Shown: piece by piece, positions 32,309-40,014 of the stretch
How positions within the stretch are numbered: position 1 is the first letter of the stretch
Layout of the letters: each line of letters begins with the position of its first letter
From: Gemmatimonadota bacterium
GTDB lineage: Bacteria > Gemmatimonadota > Gemmatimonadetes > Gemmatimonadales > GWC2-71-9
DNA: 64,000 nt
Reading direction: 5' to 3'
Assembly: GCA_003222115.1 (NCBI GenBank)
Contig: QHUL01000065.1
Coordinates: 43,270 to 107,269 of the forward strand
Translations under genes and position numbers: made by a program
The notes under the pieces: model-generated
The model's input: the letters and a program-made list of their open reading frames with translations, nothing else
Databases searched by the model: none
Told to the model about the DNA's origin: nothing

Positions 32309-33439
32309 TCAGTGCAGTATGCGAAGCAGTCCCGCGTCCGCGCTCCCGCGGAGGAAGCTCTCCGCGTCGGTCGCGGGGATGGCGATCCCTGTCTGCCTGC
32401 GGCCGCGCAGCGCGCTCGCGGCCATGTACGCCTCGACCGAGCCACCGGCCCACTCGGCCGCGTCATCCTTCATCTGACGAACGATCTCGTCCCACGTCCC
32501 CACGTACGTGACGCCGGTGGGCGTGCTCACCCGATGGATTTCCCCCCTCCCGCCCCCGCCCCCCACCCGCGCCCGCATCCCTTGCAACTCCGTGAGCAGC
32601 GTGCCGAAGAGCTCGAGCTGCCGGGGATCGCGCACCCGGCCGTCCGGGCCCATGGCCTCGATCTCCGCGAGCAGCAGGTCCTCGGGCTCGGCGTCGCGCG
32701 TCAGCTCGTCGAGCCGCTGCTGCCATGGGACCAGCTCCGGGTCGCCGTCCTTGAGCCGGTACACGCTCTTCTTGAGCTCCACCAGGCGCCAGATGCCCAG
32801 CGTGTCGGCGTGCTCCCCGGGGTCGGTGCGCTCCAGGTGGAACAGCGCGGCCTCGTACTCGCCCCGGTCGTACAGCAGATTGGCGAGGTAGATGCGGGCC
32901 TCCGCGTGGCTGTGATCGAGCTCGAGCGCGCGGCGCAGCCAGTGCAGCGCCCCACCCTCGTCGCTCAGCCGATGGGCCGTGTAGCCGACGCATGCCGTCA
33001 CGTCGGCCGAATCGGGGTGGGCCGTCACCGCGATCTCGAAGAAGCGCCGCGCCTGGTCCAGCACGCCTTCCCTGAACAGGGCCCGCCCGATCTGCAGCAA
33101 CAGGTCGTGGTCGTCCCGGAAGCCGAGCGCGAGGATGCGATCGAAGCACGCGACCGCGCCGGCCCGGTCGCCGAACTTGAGCAGCGCCTCACCGAGGCCC
33201 GCGAGCGCGTCCTCGTGATCGGCGTCGAGCGCCACGGCTTCCTCGAAGGCCTTCCGCGACCAGACGTACTCCTCGCGCGCCAGCCGCGCGTAGCCCATCC
33301 CCACGTGCAGCTCGGCGGCATGGGGATAGAGCGACAGCCCCTCGCGGAGGATGTCGATGGCCTCGTCGTATTGTGCTTCGTTGTAGAGCTGATGCGCGCG
33401 TTCGTCGTAGTCGTCGGAGTTGAGGAACGGTTCCGACAT
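32309..33439 (-). CDS. Tetratricopeptide-repeat protein
   Basis: 376-aa protein with about seven consecutive TPR motifs in residues 10-240 (for example DERAHQLYNEAQYDEAIDIL, AELHVGMGYARLAREEYVWS, ADVTACVGYTAHRLSDEGGA). A poorly conserved C-terminal part follows (VGTWDEIVRQMKDDAAEWAG). No enzyme motif and no signal peptide, so it is a cytoplasmic scaffold. A G-rich stretch (RVGGGGGRGE, about residue 305) is encoded by a C-rich tract at 32537-32566. It diverges from argJ. Confidence 0.82.
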   Translation of the reverse strand: MSEPFLNSDDYDERAHQLYNEAQYDEAIDILREGLSLYPHAAELHVGMGYARLAREEYVWSRKAFEEAVALDADHEDALAGLGEALLKFGDRAGAVACFDRILALGFRDDHDLLLQIGRALFREGVLDQARRFFEIAVTAHPDSADVTACVGYTAHRLSDEGGALHWLRRALELDHSHAEARIYLANLLYDRGEYEAALFHLERTDPGEHADTLGIWRLVELKKSVYRLKDGDPELVPWQQRLDELTRDAEPEDLLLAEIEAMGPDGRVRDPRQLELFGTLLTELQGMRARVGGGGGRGEIHRVSTPTGVTYVGTWDEIVRQMKDDAAEWAGGSVEAYMAASALRGRRQTGIAIPATDAESFLRGSADAGLLRILH

Positions 33440-33525
33440 CGAACGGGCCTCCCGGGAAGGTTGTGCTATGATACGACCCGCCGGGCGGTTACACAAGCGA
33501 CGGCCGCGCGATATCTTGACCGGCG

Positions 33526-34770
33526 ATGACGCCGACCCTCGTCCCGCTGCCCGACGGCTCCGTCACCTCGCCGCAGGGCTTCACCGCGGCGGCGGCGCAC
33601 GCCGGGCTCAAGCCGGACGGCGCGCCCGACGTCGCGTTGCTCGTGAGCAGCGCGAGCTGCGCCACGGCCGGCGTGTTCACGAAGAACGCTGTGCGCGCCG
33701 CGCCGGTGCTGTACGACGCCGACCTGCTGGGCGAGCGGCCCGGCCGGATGCGGGCGGTGGCGATGAACGCCCGGGTGGCGAACGCCTGCACCGGCGCGGC
33801 GGGGCTCGCCGCGGCCCGCGCCGTGGCGCAGGCCGCCGAGCGGGCTGCCGGCCTGCCGTCGCGCACCGCGCTGGTCCTCTCGACCGGCGTCATCGGACTG
33901 CCGCTCCCGGTCGAGCAGGTGGCGGAGGGCCTGCGCCAGGCGGCGACCCGCCTGGCGCGCGACGGCGGCATCGACGCGGCCCGCGCCATCATGACCACCG
34001 ATACCCGGCCCAAGCACCACGCCGTGCGCCTGGAGACGGCCGCGGGTGTGATCACGGTCGGCGGGATCGCCAAAGGGTCGGGGATGATCCACCCCGACAT
34101 GGCCACCCTCCTGGCCGTGTTGACGACCGACGCGGCCGCGGAGCCGGCCCAGCTGGCCCCGCTGCTGCGGCGCGTCGCCGACCGCACCTTCAACGCGATC
34201 TCCGTGGACGGCGATACCAGCACGAACGACACGGTCCTCCTCCTCGCCAACGGGACCGCCGGCGTCGACCCGGCGCGCGACGGGGCGCTGTGGAAGCTGT
34301 TCGAGGAAGCGGTGCAGCAGGTCGCCCGGCACCTCGCGCTCGCCATCGTCAGCGACGGTGAGGGAGCGTCCAAGCTGCTCGAGATTCACGTGGTGGGGGC
34401 CGCCAGCGAGACGGCGGCGCGGGAAGTCGGGCGCGCCGTCGCGCGCTCGGTGCTGATGAAGACCGCGCTGTACGGCGCCGACCCCAACTGGGGCCGCGTG
34501 CTCGCCGCGGCCGGCGCCGCGGGCGTGGCGCTCAACACCGATCGCCTCACCCTGCAGGCGAGCGGCGGCGACGGGGGCAGCGGCGCGTGGCTCACCCTCG
34601 CCACAGGCGGCGCCACCGCCCATCCCGATCCGGGGCAGGCGCGCGCCATTTTCCAGCAGAAAACCGTCCGCCTCCGCCTCGACCTGGGAATCGGTCGAGC
34701 GGAGGCGGTGGTTTGGACCTGCGACTTGACGCCGGACTACGTCCGCATCAACGCCGACTACACCTCGTAA
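33526..34770 (+). CDS. argJ: Bifunctional ornithine acetyltransferase / N-acetylglutamate synthase
   Basis: 414-aa proprotein of the arginine pathway that moves the acetyl group from N-acetylornithine to glutamate and can also use acetyl-CoA. The autocleavage and catalytic Thr (about 194) lies in KGSGMIHPDMATLLAVLTTD, giving alpha and beta chains. Other landmarks are STGVIGLPLPVE, FNAISVDGDTSTND and YGADPNWGRVLAAAG. Length and motif order are normal. Other arg genes are not adjacent. Its stop abuts that of the convergent Lys-rich gene with no gap. Confidence 0.95.
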   Translation: MTPTLVPLPDGSVTSPQGFTAAAAHAGLKPDGAPDVALLVSSASCATAGVFTKNAVRAAPVLYDADLLGERPGRMRAVAMNARVANACTGAAGLAAARAVAQAAERAAGLPSRTALVLSTGVIGLPLPVEQVAEGLRQAATRLARDGGIDAARAIMTTDTRPKHHAVRLETAAGVITVGGIAKGSGMIHPDMATLLAVLTTDAAAEPAQLAPLLRRVADRTFNAISVDGDTSTNDTVLLLANGTAGVDPARDGALWKLFEEAVQQVARHLALAIVSDGEGASKLLEIHVVGAASETAAREVGRAVARSVLMKTALYGADPNWGRVLAAAGAAGVALNTDRLTLQASGGDGGSGAWLTLATGGATAHPDPGQARAIFQQKTVRLRLDLGIGRAEAVVWTCDLTPDYVRINADYTS

Positions 34771-34992
34771 TTAGGGCTTCATCTTGCCGGTGTCGGCAGC
34801 CGGCTTGGCGGCAGGCTTCGCGCCCTTTTTCGTGGACGCCTTGTGCTTCGCGGTATGCTTGCCTTTGGCGCCCTTCGACGAGGTGTCGGCCTGCGCCGGC
34901 GCCTGGCCCTGCATCGGGGTCGCGGGCTGTTGCGCCACGAGCATCGCCGGAGCGGCGAACAGCGCCAGTGTGAGGAGCGTGCGACGAATCAT
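34771..34992 (-). CDS. Small secreted Lys/Ala-rich protein
   Basis: 73-aa protein: signal peptide (RRTLLTLALFAAPAMLVA, then QQPATPM) and a mature chain of low complexity rich in Lys, Ala, Thr and Pro (GAKGKHTAKHKASTKKGAKP). It would be strongly basic and disordered in the periplasm. Function unknown; basic tails of this kind can bind DNA, LPS or peptidoglycan. AGGAATGACC just before ATG 34992 fits a ribosome site (GGAGGAAT on the coding strand). Confidence 0.65.
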   Translation of the reverse strand: MIRRTLLTLALFAAPAMLVAQQPATPMQGQAPAQADTSSKGAKGKHTAKHKASTKKGAKPAAKPAADTGKMKP

Positions 34993-35018
34993 TGGGTCAT
35001 TCCTCCAGAGGTATGACG

Positions 35019-35037
35019 GCGGGTCACCCTGACCCGC
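35019..35037. terminator. Short hairpin between minus-strand genes
   Basis: GCGGGTCA, CCC loop, TGACCCGC. It lies between the stop of the 35130 gene and the start of the Lys-rich gene. Confidence 0.5.
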
Positions 35038-35123
35038 TTCACGCCTGAGACCCTCGCGCCGCCCGCTCCGTCACGACCGCGGGCCGCCGCCGCCCCAGGC
35101 CAGGCGTGTTCCAGTATGGAACT

Positions 35124-35139
35124 CCCGCCTCAGGGCGGG
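35124..35139. terminator. Hairpin overlapping the stop of the ECF operon
   Basis: CCCGCC, TCAG loop, GGCGGG, containing the stop codon of the 35130-35804 gene. Possible terminator of the sigma/CBM48 operon. Confidence 0.45.
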
Positions 35140-35804
35140 GTGGGCGCCTTCGAGACGCTGCTGGGGCGGCGCGCGCGCTGCACCGTCCCCTCCCCGGGCT
35201 TCGGGGCCGGCGGCACGTCGGGGAGCTCGTCGCGCACTCGCGCGAACGACTCGGCCCAGGTGCGGCCACGCTGCTGCTCCTCGAGCACGGCGTGCGAGAC
35301 GTCGAGCAGGCGCCCGCCCCGCAGGCCCGCGTGGATCGCGTCGATGACAAGGCTGGCGGAGGAGTCGGCGTCGAGCCGGTGAGCGACGAGGTCCGCGATC
35401 GCGTGCAGGGCGGACTCGCGCGGCTCGTTGGGAAGTGCGCCGACCACCCGCTCGACCACCGGCGGCGGCAGGCCGCGCCGCAGCGCGCCCGACACGGTGG
35501 CGACCTCGGCCGGCGTCGCAGGCGGCGCGTCACCGCCGCGCACGAGCAGGGCGCGCGCGCTTCGCAGCTGGTCGAGACGGGTCTCTACGGCGCTGACGAT
35601 CAGCGCGGGCACGACGTGCTTGGCGCCGCCCTCGAGCGCCTTCCCCACGAGCGGCTCCGTGGGGAGTCCCTCCCGCCCTGCCGCCTGGACCAGCGAATCG
35701 ACGACCGGGATCGCGGCAGCGGGCACCCGGCCCTCAAGGCGGCTGCGCACCGACTGCCCGGCGAGCGGCGCGGCGACGCAGGCGAGGAGCAGCGCGACTC
35801 TCAT
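35130..35804 (-). CDS. Secreted hypothetical protein of the ECF/CBM48 operon
   Basis: 224-aa protein with a signal peptide (VALLLACVAAPLAG, then QSVRSR) and a long alpha-helical body (PVVDSLVQAAGREGLPTEPL, SALHAIADLVAHRLDADSSA). Its regular helix pairs suggest a repeat fold, but no family is recognised. The C-terminal tail is Pro/Ser-rich. ATG 35804 overlaps the CBM48 gene stop (ATGA), so the three-gene unit sigma/CBM48/this gene is translationally coupled. It is a candidate periplasmic partner of the CBM48 protein. Confidence 0.65.
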   Translation of the reverse strand: MRVALLLACVAAPLAGQSVRSRLEGRVPAAAIPVVDSLVQAAGREGLPTEPLVGKALEGGAKHVVPALIVSAVETRLDQLRSARALLVRGGDAPPATPAEVATVSGALRRGLPPPVVERVVGALPNEPRESALHAIADLVAHRLDADSSASLVIDAIHAGLRGGRLLDVSHAVLEEQQRGRTWAESFARVRDELPDVPPAPKPGEGTVQRARRPSSVSKAPTPP

Positions 35805-36409
35805 CCTTTGACCGGCCGCACGATCAGGACCGAGTTCTCCCGGCCGAAGTCGTCCTCCACGAACCGGTTGGCCGAGTAGTCGGGCACCCAGCGCTCATCG
35901 TCCACGACGAACATGTACTCGTGCGCGCCGGCGGGCAGCACCACCACGGCGCGCCACACCCCGTCGCCGTCCCGATCCTCGAGCGGAATCGTGCCCGTGC
36001 GCCAGTCGTTGAAGGATCCCACGACCTGGACGGAATGCGCACCGGGGAAGCGGGCCACGAACTGCGCGATTCCTTCGTGCTCACCCAGCACAGGTGTCGA
36101 GCGCTCCTCCGGGAGCAGCATCAGCAGTACCAGGCTTGCGGCCAGGGCCAGGCTCCACACGGGCCGGATGCGGAGCGTCACGGGATGCGGCGCGGTGAGC
36201 CAGCGCGCCAGCCGCCGCACGGGCGAGTGGGCGTGCCGGTGGAGCCGAGCCAGAACCCGGTCCGCGACACTCCGGCCCTCGGGAGCGGCGGCGAGCAGCG
36301 CCGCGGCGGACTCCAGCCGCTCCGCGACGCGCCGCAGTGCGGGGGGCAGCGCCTCACGGGGGATCTCGCCATCCAGCGCCTGATGGACCCTCGGATCGAT
36401 TGAGTTCAT
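35801..36409 (-). CDS. Membrane-anchored protein with CBM48 / isoamylase early-set domain (putative anti-sigma)
   Basis: 202-aa protein in three parts. The N-terminal cytoplasmic region (about 1-80) begins NSIDPRVHQALDGEIPREAL, like anti-sigma N-termini. One transmembrane helix follows (VWSLALAASLVLLMLLP, about 83-100). The C-terminal domain (about 115-200) has HSVQVVGSFNDWRTGTIPLE, GVWRAVVVLPAGAHEYMFVV and VDDERWVPD, the glycogen-binding AMPK-CBM/CBM48 fold. Placed directly after an ECF sigma gene with a 4-bp overlap, it is well built to sense a polysaccharide outside the membrane and hold the sigma factor inside. That mechanism is inference. Confidence 0.75.
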   Translation of the reverse strand: MNSIDPRVHQALDGEIPREALPPALRRVAERLESAAALLAAAPEGRSVADRVLARLHRHAHSPVRRLARWLTAPHPVTLRIRPVWSLALAASLVLLMLLPEERSTPVLGEHEGIAQFVARFPGAHSVQVVGSFNDWRTGTIPLEDRDGDGVWRAVVVLPAGAHEYMFVVDDERWVPDYSANRFVEDDFGRENSVLIVRPVKG

Positions 36410-36954
36410 GACCGGTCCTCCAATGCCTTGAGCAGCGCCTCGCGCGCGCGGTGCACTCGCATCTTGAGCGTGGGAATGCGCTCCCCGGTCACCGCCGCCA
36501 TCTCCTGGTAGCTCATTCCCTCGACGTGTTTCAGCACGAACGCCTCGCGCTTTTCGGACGACAGCGTCGCCAGCGCCTGCTCCACGACGGCGAGTTGCTC
36601 CACTCGCTCCAGCGCCGCCTCGTTATCCGTCGGATCCGCGATCGGCGGGGCGTCGTCCAGCGAGACGTCCCCGGTCGCGCGCCTCGCGAGATGGCTCTTG
36701 CACCGGTTCGCGACGATGCGGTACAGCCAGGTGCGCAGGCGCGTCGGATCGCGACAGCTCGCGAGATGCCGGTAGGCCCGCACCAGACTCTCCGCCACGG
36801 CATCGGCGGCCGCGTCGCGGCCCCCGAGGACGCGTGTGGCGAAGCGCAGTAGGCCGGATTCGTAGCGCCGAACGATGAGCCCGAACGCCTCCCGGTCACC
36901 GCCCAGCACGCGGGCCACCACCTCCGCGTCGGAGGGGCCCTCCCTCACATTCAT
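36406..36954 (-). CDS. ECF RNA polymerase sigma factor
   Basis: 182-aa sigma-70 family protein. Region 2 is about residues 12-85 (FGLIVRRYESGLLRFATRVL, AVAESLVRAYRHLA, LYRIVANRC) and region 4 about 120-178 (EAFVLKHVEGMSYQEMAAVT then GERIPTLKMRVHRARE). It is the first gene of the unit with the CBM48 membrane protein, whose ATG overlaps its stop. The target promoters are unknown, but autoregulation is usual for this class. Confidence 0.92.
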   Translation of the reverse strand: MNVREGPSDAEVVARVLGGDREAFGLIVRRYESGLLRFATRVLGGRDAAADAVAESLVRAYRHLASCRDPTRLRTWLYRIVANRCKSHLARRATGDVSLDDAPPIADPTDNEAALERVEQLAVVEQALATLSSEKREAFVLKHVEGMSYQEMAAVTGERIPTLKMRVHRAREALLKALEDRS

Positions 36955-37041
36955 AGGACTCTCAGGGAGATTCGGGCGTCACGCTAGCACGGGTGGCGGG
37001 CCGCGCGCCAGGGCTGCGTGTTTCCGAAGGGAACCGCCGCG

Positions 37042-38568
37042 CTAGCGGGCGGCGAGGAGCTGCTGAGCAGCGCCCAGATAGGTCGCCGCTCGCACATTCT
37101 GGGCGGGCGCCACGGCCGCGAACGCCCCGAGTGCGGCGGCGGCGCGCCGCCGGTACTGGGCATCGCCCGTCGCCTCGGCGAGCTGCAGCAGCACGCGCGC
37201 CGCCCACGCATTTCCGCCGGGCAGGAGATCGTCCAGCACCGAGCTCGTACGGTCGGCGAGGGACGACACCGCGGGGTCGCCGGCCGCGACATCACGGTAG
37301 CCGCCCTGCGGATCCGCATAGTCCCGCTCCAACACGGCGGCGAGATCCTCCGCCACGGCCAGGTAGCGCCGCCTGCCGGTGGCGTTGTACGCGGCGAGAC
37401 AGGCGCCCGCCACCTGCACCTGATCCCGCAGCCAGCTGCGGCCGGCGTCGCCGCGCAGCGCGTGCCGCACGCCACGACCCGCGACGTACGTCCGCCGCAG
37501 CAACCGGTCCAGCGCCGCGAGGCCGCGCGCCGTCGCCCCCGAATCGTCGACCGCGGTCGCCCCGTCGAGCACCGACCCAATCACGTACGCGTCCCGATCG
37601 GCGAACACCGGGCGGTCCGCCTCACCCAGGTCGCGGGTCAGGAACCGCAGCAATGCCCCGCTCACGACCCGGTATCGCGCCTCGGCCGTGAGCGCCCACG
37701 CTTGAGCGACAGCACGCAACAGGCCGGCGCGGACCAGGCTCGGCGGATCGTCCCGCACGCCGGCGGCCGGCGAGCTCGCGCCCGCAGCCGAGTCCACCAG
37801 CAGGTCGAGGGCGCGGCGGGCCACCGCGAGGTAGGACGTGTCGTCCGTGCGGGCGTACGCCGCGAGCAACAGGGCCGCCGCCTGCGTATGCACGAAGCTC
37901 CCGAGCCCGCCCGCAGCCCGCGCCGCCGCGGCCAAGGCGTCCCGGACAGTGTCGATCGCGGCCGCGATCACGCCGGGCCGCAGCGCGCCACGGGCCGCGG
38001 CGCCCCGCGACGCGGCCAGTTGCCGCGCCAGGGCTGCATGCTGATCAATGGCGCGCCGTTGCTCCCGATAGCTCCGGGCGACCTCCGGCAGCATCTGCTT
38101 CATGCCGCGGCCCGTCACCGGATCGTCCGCGGGGAAATACGTGCCGCCGAGGAAGGCGGATCCATCGGGGGTCAGGAACAGGGTCAGCGGATATCCGCGC
38201 AGCCCGGCGAGCCACTGCACCGCCGCCTCGTAGCGCTGGGCCACGTCGGGCCGCTCGTCCCGGTCAACCCGCACCGGGACGAACAGCGAGTCGATCACGG
38301 CCCCGATGGTCGGGTCGCCGTACACCTCGCGGTCCATCACGACGCACCAACGACAGTCGTCGGCGCCGACATAGAGCAGAACCGGCCGGTCGAGCCGCGC
38401 CGCGAGCGCGAACGCCTCACGACCCCAGGGCTGCCAGCTCACCGGCTGACGCGCGGCGCGGGTGAGGTAGCTCGTGGTCGATTGGGACATGCGGTTCGTG
38501 AGCGGCCCGTGCTCCGAAACGCAGGCCAGAGCGAGCAGCACGAGCGCGAGAGGGGGCGGAGTACGCAT
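37042..38568 (-). CDS. Thioredoxin-domain DUF255 protein (YyaL/SPATA20-like), lipoprotein
   Basis: 508-aa protein. A lipobox-like signal (LALVLLALAC) is followed by a DUF255/thioredoxin-like domain (about 45-190) with LLYVGADDCRWCVVMDREVY (CRWC) and GYPLTLFLTPDGSAFLGGTY. An (alpha/alpha)-barrel of the six-hairpin glycosidase type comes next (AAALLLAAYARTDDTSYLAV, AGACLAAYNATGRRRYLAVA, SSVLDDLLPGGNAWAARVLL). Family members are usually ~650-700 aa, so this one is shortened in the barrel. Predicted to sit on the periplasmic face with a redox-active thioredoxin head; substrate unknown. Confidence 0.82.
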   Translation of the reverse strand: MRTPPPLALVLLALACVSEHGPLTNRMSQSTTSYLTRAARQPVSWQPWGREAFALAARLDRPVLLYVGADDCRWCVVMDREVYGDPTIGAVIDSLFVPVRVDRDERPDVAQRYEAAVQWLAGLRGYPLTLFLTPDGSAFLGGTYFPADDPVTGRGMKQMLPEVARSYREQRRAIDQHAALARQLAASRGAAARGALRPGVIAAAIDTVRDALAAAARAAGGLGSFVHTQAAALLLAAYARTDDTSYLAVARRALDLLVDSAAGASSPAAGVRDDPPSLVRAGLLRAVAQAWALTAEARYRVVSGALLRFLTRDLGEADRPVFADRDAYVIGSVLDGATAVDDSGATARGLAALDRLLRRTYVAGRGVRHALRGDAGRSWLRDQVQVAGACLAAYNATGRRRYLAVAEDLAAVLERDYADPQGGYRDVAAGDPAVSSLADRTSSVLDDLLPGGNAWAARVLLQLAEATGDAQYRRRAAAALGAFAAVAPAQNVRAATYLGAAQQLLAAR

Positions 38569-38778
38569 GGTGAGCGGCGCCTGGAAGATACCCACCGCGC
38601 AGGCGGGCCGTTCCGGCCGCCGAGCAAAACGGCCTGGGGGGTGCCGCGGGCGAGGTGTGGGCGTGCGGTCCCCCCTCTGTCCCCGACGGTCCCTTCCCAG
38701 GCCGCCCATGTGCACTTCGTGCAGCTTGGCTTACCCCCAGTGATACGCCGCAAGTCAGACTTGGTTCGGTCGGAGCGC

Positions 38779-38784
38779 TATATT
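38779..38784 (+). promoter_or_regulatory. Candidate -10 element upstream of the CDGSH gene
   Basis: TATATT sixteen bases before ATG 38800, in the context TATATTGCGGCG. The same tail (ATTGCGGCG) follows the -10-like TACATT at 27574. No convincing -35 is seen at 17 bp. Confidence 0.3.
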
Positions 38785-38799
38785 GCGGCGAGGGCAACC

Positions 38800-39066
38800 A
38801 TGACCGACAGCGCCACAACCATCACGCCGAAGCCCAACGGTCCCCTCCTGGTCCAAGGTCCGGTCCGGATCCTCGCGCCGGACGGCACCGAACTGGCAGT
38901 CCCGCCCCGTAAGGATGGCCGGCCGGCGGAAGTCGTTGTCCTGTGCCGTTGTGGAGGCTCGGCCACCAAGCCCTTCTGCGACGGAACTCACAAGCGGATA
39001 GGGTTTTGCGACACTCCCCCGGCCCCCCCACCCTCCCCCATCCCAGGCGCCGCTCCCCTGAGCTGA
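38800..39066 (+). CDS. CDGSH-type iron-sulfur protein
   Basis: 88-aa protein with a single CDGSH motif: LCRCGGSATKPFCDGTHKRI (about residues 48-67), i.e. CxC-x2-(S/T)-x3-P-x-CDG-(S/T)-H, which holds a labile [2Fe-2S] cluster through three Cys and one His. The N-terminal part (GPVRILAPDGTELAVPP) is a small beta domain. A Pro-rich tail ends the chain. Role unknown in bacteria; electron transfer or Fe-S/redox sensing is proposed for the family. A TATATT element lies just upstream. Confidence 0.88.
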   Translation: MTDSATTITPKPNGPLLVQGPVRILAPDGTELAVPPRKDGRPAEVVVLCRCGGSATKPFCDGTHKRIGFCDTPPAPPPSPIPGAAPLS

Positions 39067-39151
39067 GCACGCAGTATTATGTTGTGGCGTCCCGGGTGGG
39101 GGGTCCTCGCCCCCTTGACCCCTGTCCCTGCCCCCCCAACGGAGGAGCGAA

Positions 39152-39328
39152 ATGGCGAAGGGTGGAAAGGCCCCGATGGCCGCGGATGAGGGTTATTGCG
39201 TAAAGTGCAAGGCCAAGCGGAAAATCTCGAACGCCCAGCAGGTCAAGATGGCGAACGGCCGGCCGGCCCTGAAGGGTGTCTGCCCGGTGTGCGGAACTGG
39301 GATGTTCAAGATTTTGCCGCCCAAGTAA
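39152..39328 (+). CDS. Small zinc-ribbon protein (DUF5679-like)
   Basis: 58-aa protein, too short for routine calling. Sequence features are GYCVKCKAKRKISNAQQVKM, a basic linker and GVCPVCGTGMFKILPPK, giving two CxxC knuckles that can bind one zinc ion. A textbook GGAGGAG lies six bases before ATG 39152, and a perfect ten-base-pair terminator follows, so expression is likely strong and monocistronic. The family is common in several phyla as an uncharacterised protein with nucleic-acid-binding potential. Confidence 0.78.
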   Translation: MAKGGKAPMAADEGYCVKCKAKRKISNAQQVKMANGRPALKGVCPVCGTGMFKILPPK

Positions 39329-39351
39329 GCTCGTAGAACCCCGAAACCACG

Positions 39352-39376
39352 GCCCCCGGTCACCGCGACCGGGGGC
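39352..39376 (+). terminator. Rho-independent-type terminator after the zinc-ribbon gene
   Basis: GCCCCCGGTC, ACCGC loop, GACCGGGGGC followed by TCTTGCTTT. A 10-bp GC stem with a T-rich tail on the plus strand. Confidence 0.8.
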
Positions 39377-39402
39377 TCTTGCTTTCCGGGGAGGAGCACC
39401 CG

Positions 39403-40014
39403 CTAGGGGACGACGCGCCGCGTGCCGTTCTCCTGATAGGCGTATCGAAACGTCACACAGGCCACGCCCACATCCTTGCAGTAGTACGCCATCACTTCGA
39501 CCTTGGCGTACATCCCACCCGGGGTGCGCACGCCGTACACATGGCGCTTGGATGTGAGGAGGTGGGTGAGCATGTTGTAGTCGTACCACTTGCCCACGCC
39601 CGGATTGGTGGTGTCCGAGCCGAGCGCGTTCCCCAGATAGCCAACCGCCGGCAGCTCGGCGACCGAGTCGAACGGCACGCGGCCGAGGTCGACGATGCCC
39701 CCGCCGGGCGCCGCGATGACGTGAAACCGGCGGAAGGCGAGGTCCCACGGGCCGGAGTCGACCGCAGCGTCGCGCCGGAAGTCGAAGGTGCGCCAGCGGA
39801 CGGTCGACGAGGCGTCGAGAGTGTAGGTGGCCGGCCCCACGAGCGATTTCCGCGGCGGGGCCCCGCGTGGCCCGGTGACCGCGTAGGGCGGGAACTCGGG
39901 GCTCGTGATGGAGCCGATGAGGAGCGCGGCCACGAGCAGCAGGAAGGCGACCCCCATCGCCAGCACGAGCACGGGCGGGCGACGCGAAGGCGCGCCGGCC
40001 GCGCCCGCGCTCAC
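39403..40014 (-). CDS. Membrane-anchored HmuY-like hypothetical protein
   Basis: 203-aa protein with an N-terminal anchor (PVLVLAMGVAFLLLVAALLI) and a periplasmic beta-rich domain. Segments such as TYTLDASSTVRWRTFDFRRD, DSGPWDLAFRRFHVI, GVGKWYDYNMLTHLL and YGVRTPGGMYAKVEVMAYYC resemble HmuY-family proteins, which bind heme in some pathogens. No heme-ligand His/Met pair can be identified without an alignment, so heme binding is not claimed. GTG 40014 overlaps the pruA stop by 4 bp. Confidence 0.55.
   Translation of the reverse strand: MSAGAAGAPSRRPPVLVLAMGVAFLLLVAALLIGSITSPEFPPYAVTGPRGAPPRKSLVGPATYTLDASSTVRWRTFDFRRDAAVDSGPWDLAFRRFHVIAAPGGGIVDLGRVPFDSVAELPAVGYLGNALGSDTTNPGVGKWYDYNMLTHLLTSKRHVYGVRTPGGMYAKVEVMAYYCKDVGVACVTFRYAYQENGTRRVVP

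Noticed and set aside
37018..39066. Long plus-strand open frame antisense to the DUF255 gene
   Set aside because: Its translation is Arg/Gly/His-rich low-complexity sequence, the usual shadow of a GC-rich gene on the other strand; only its last 88 codons (CDGSH gene) are real.
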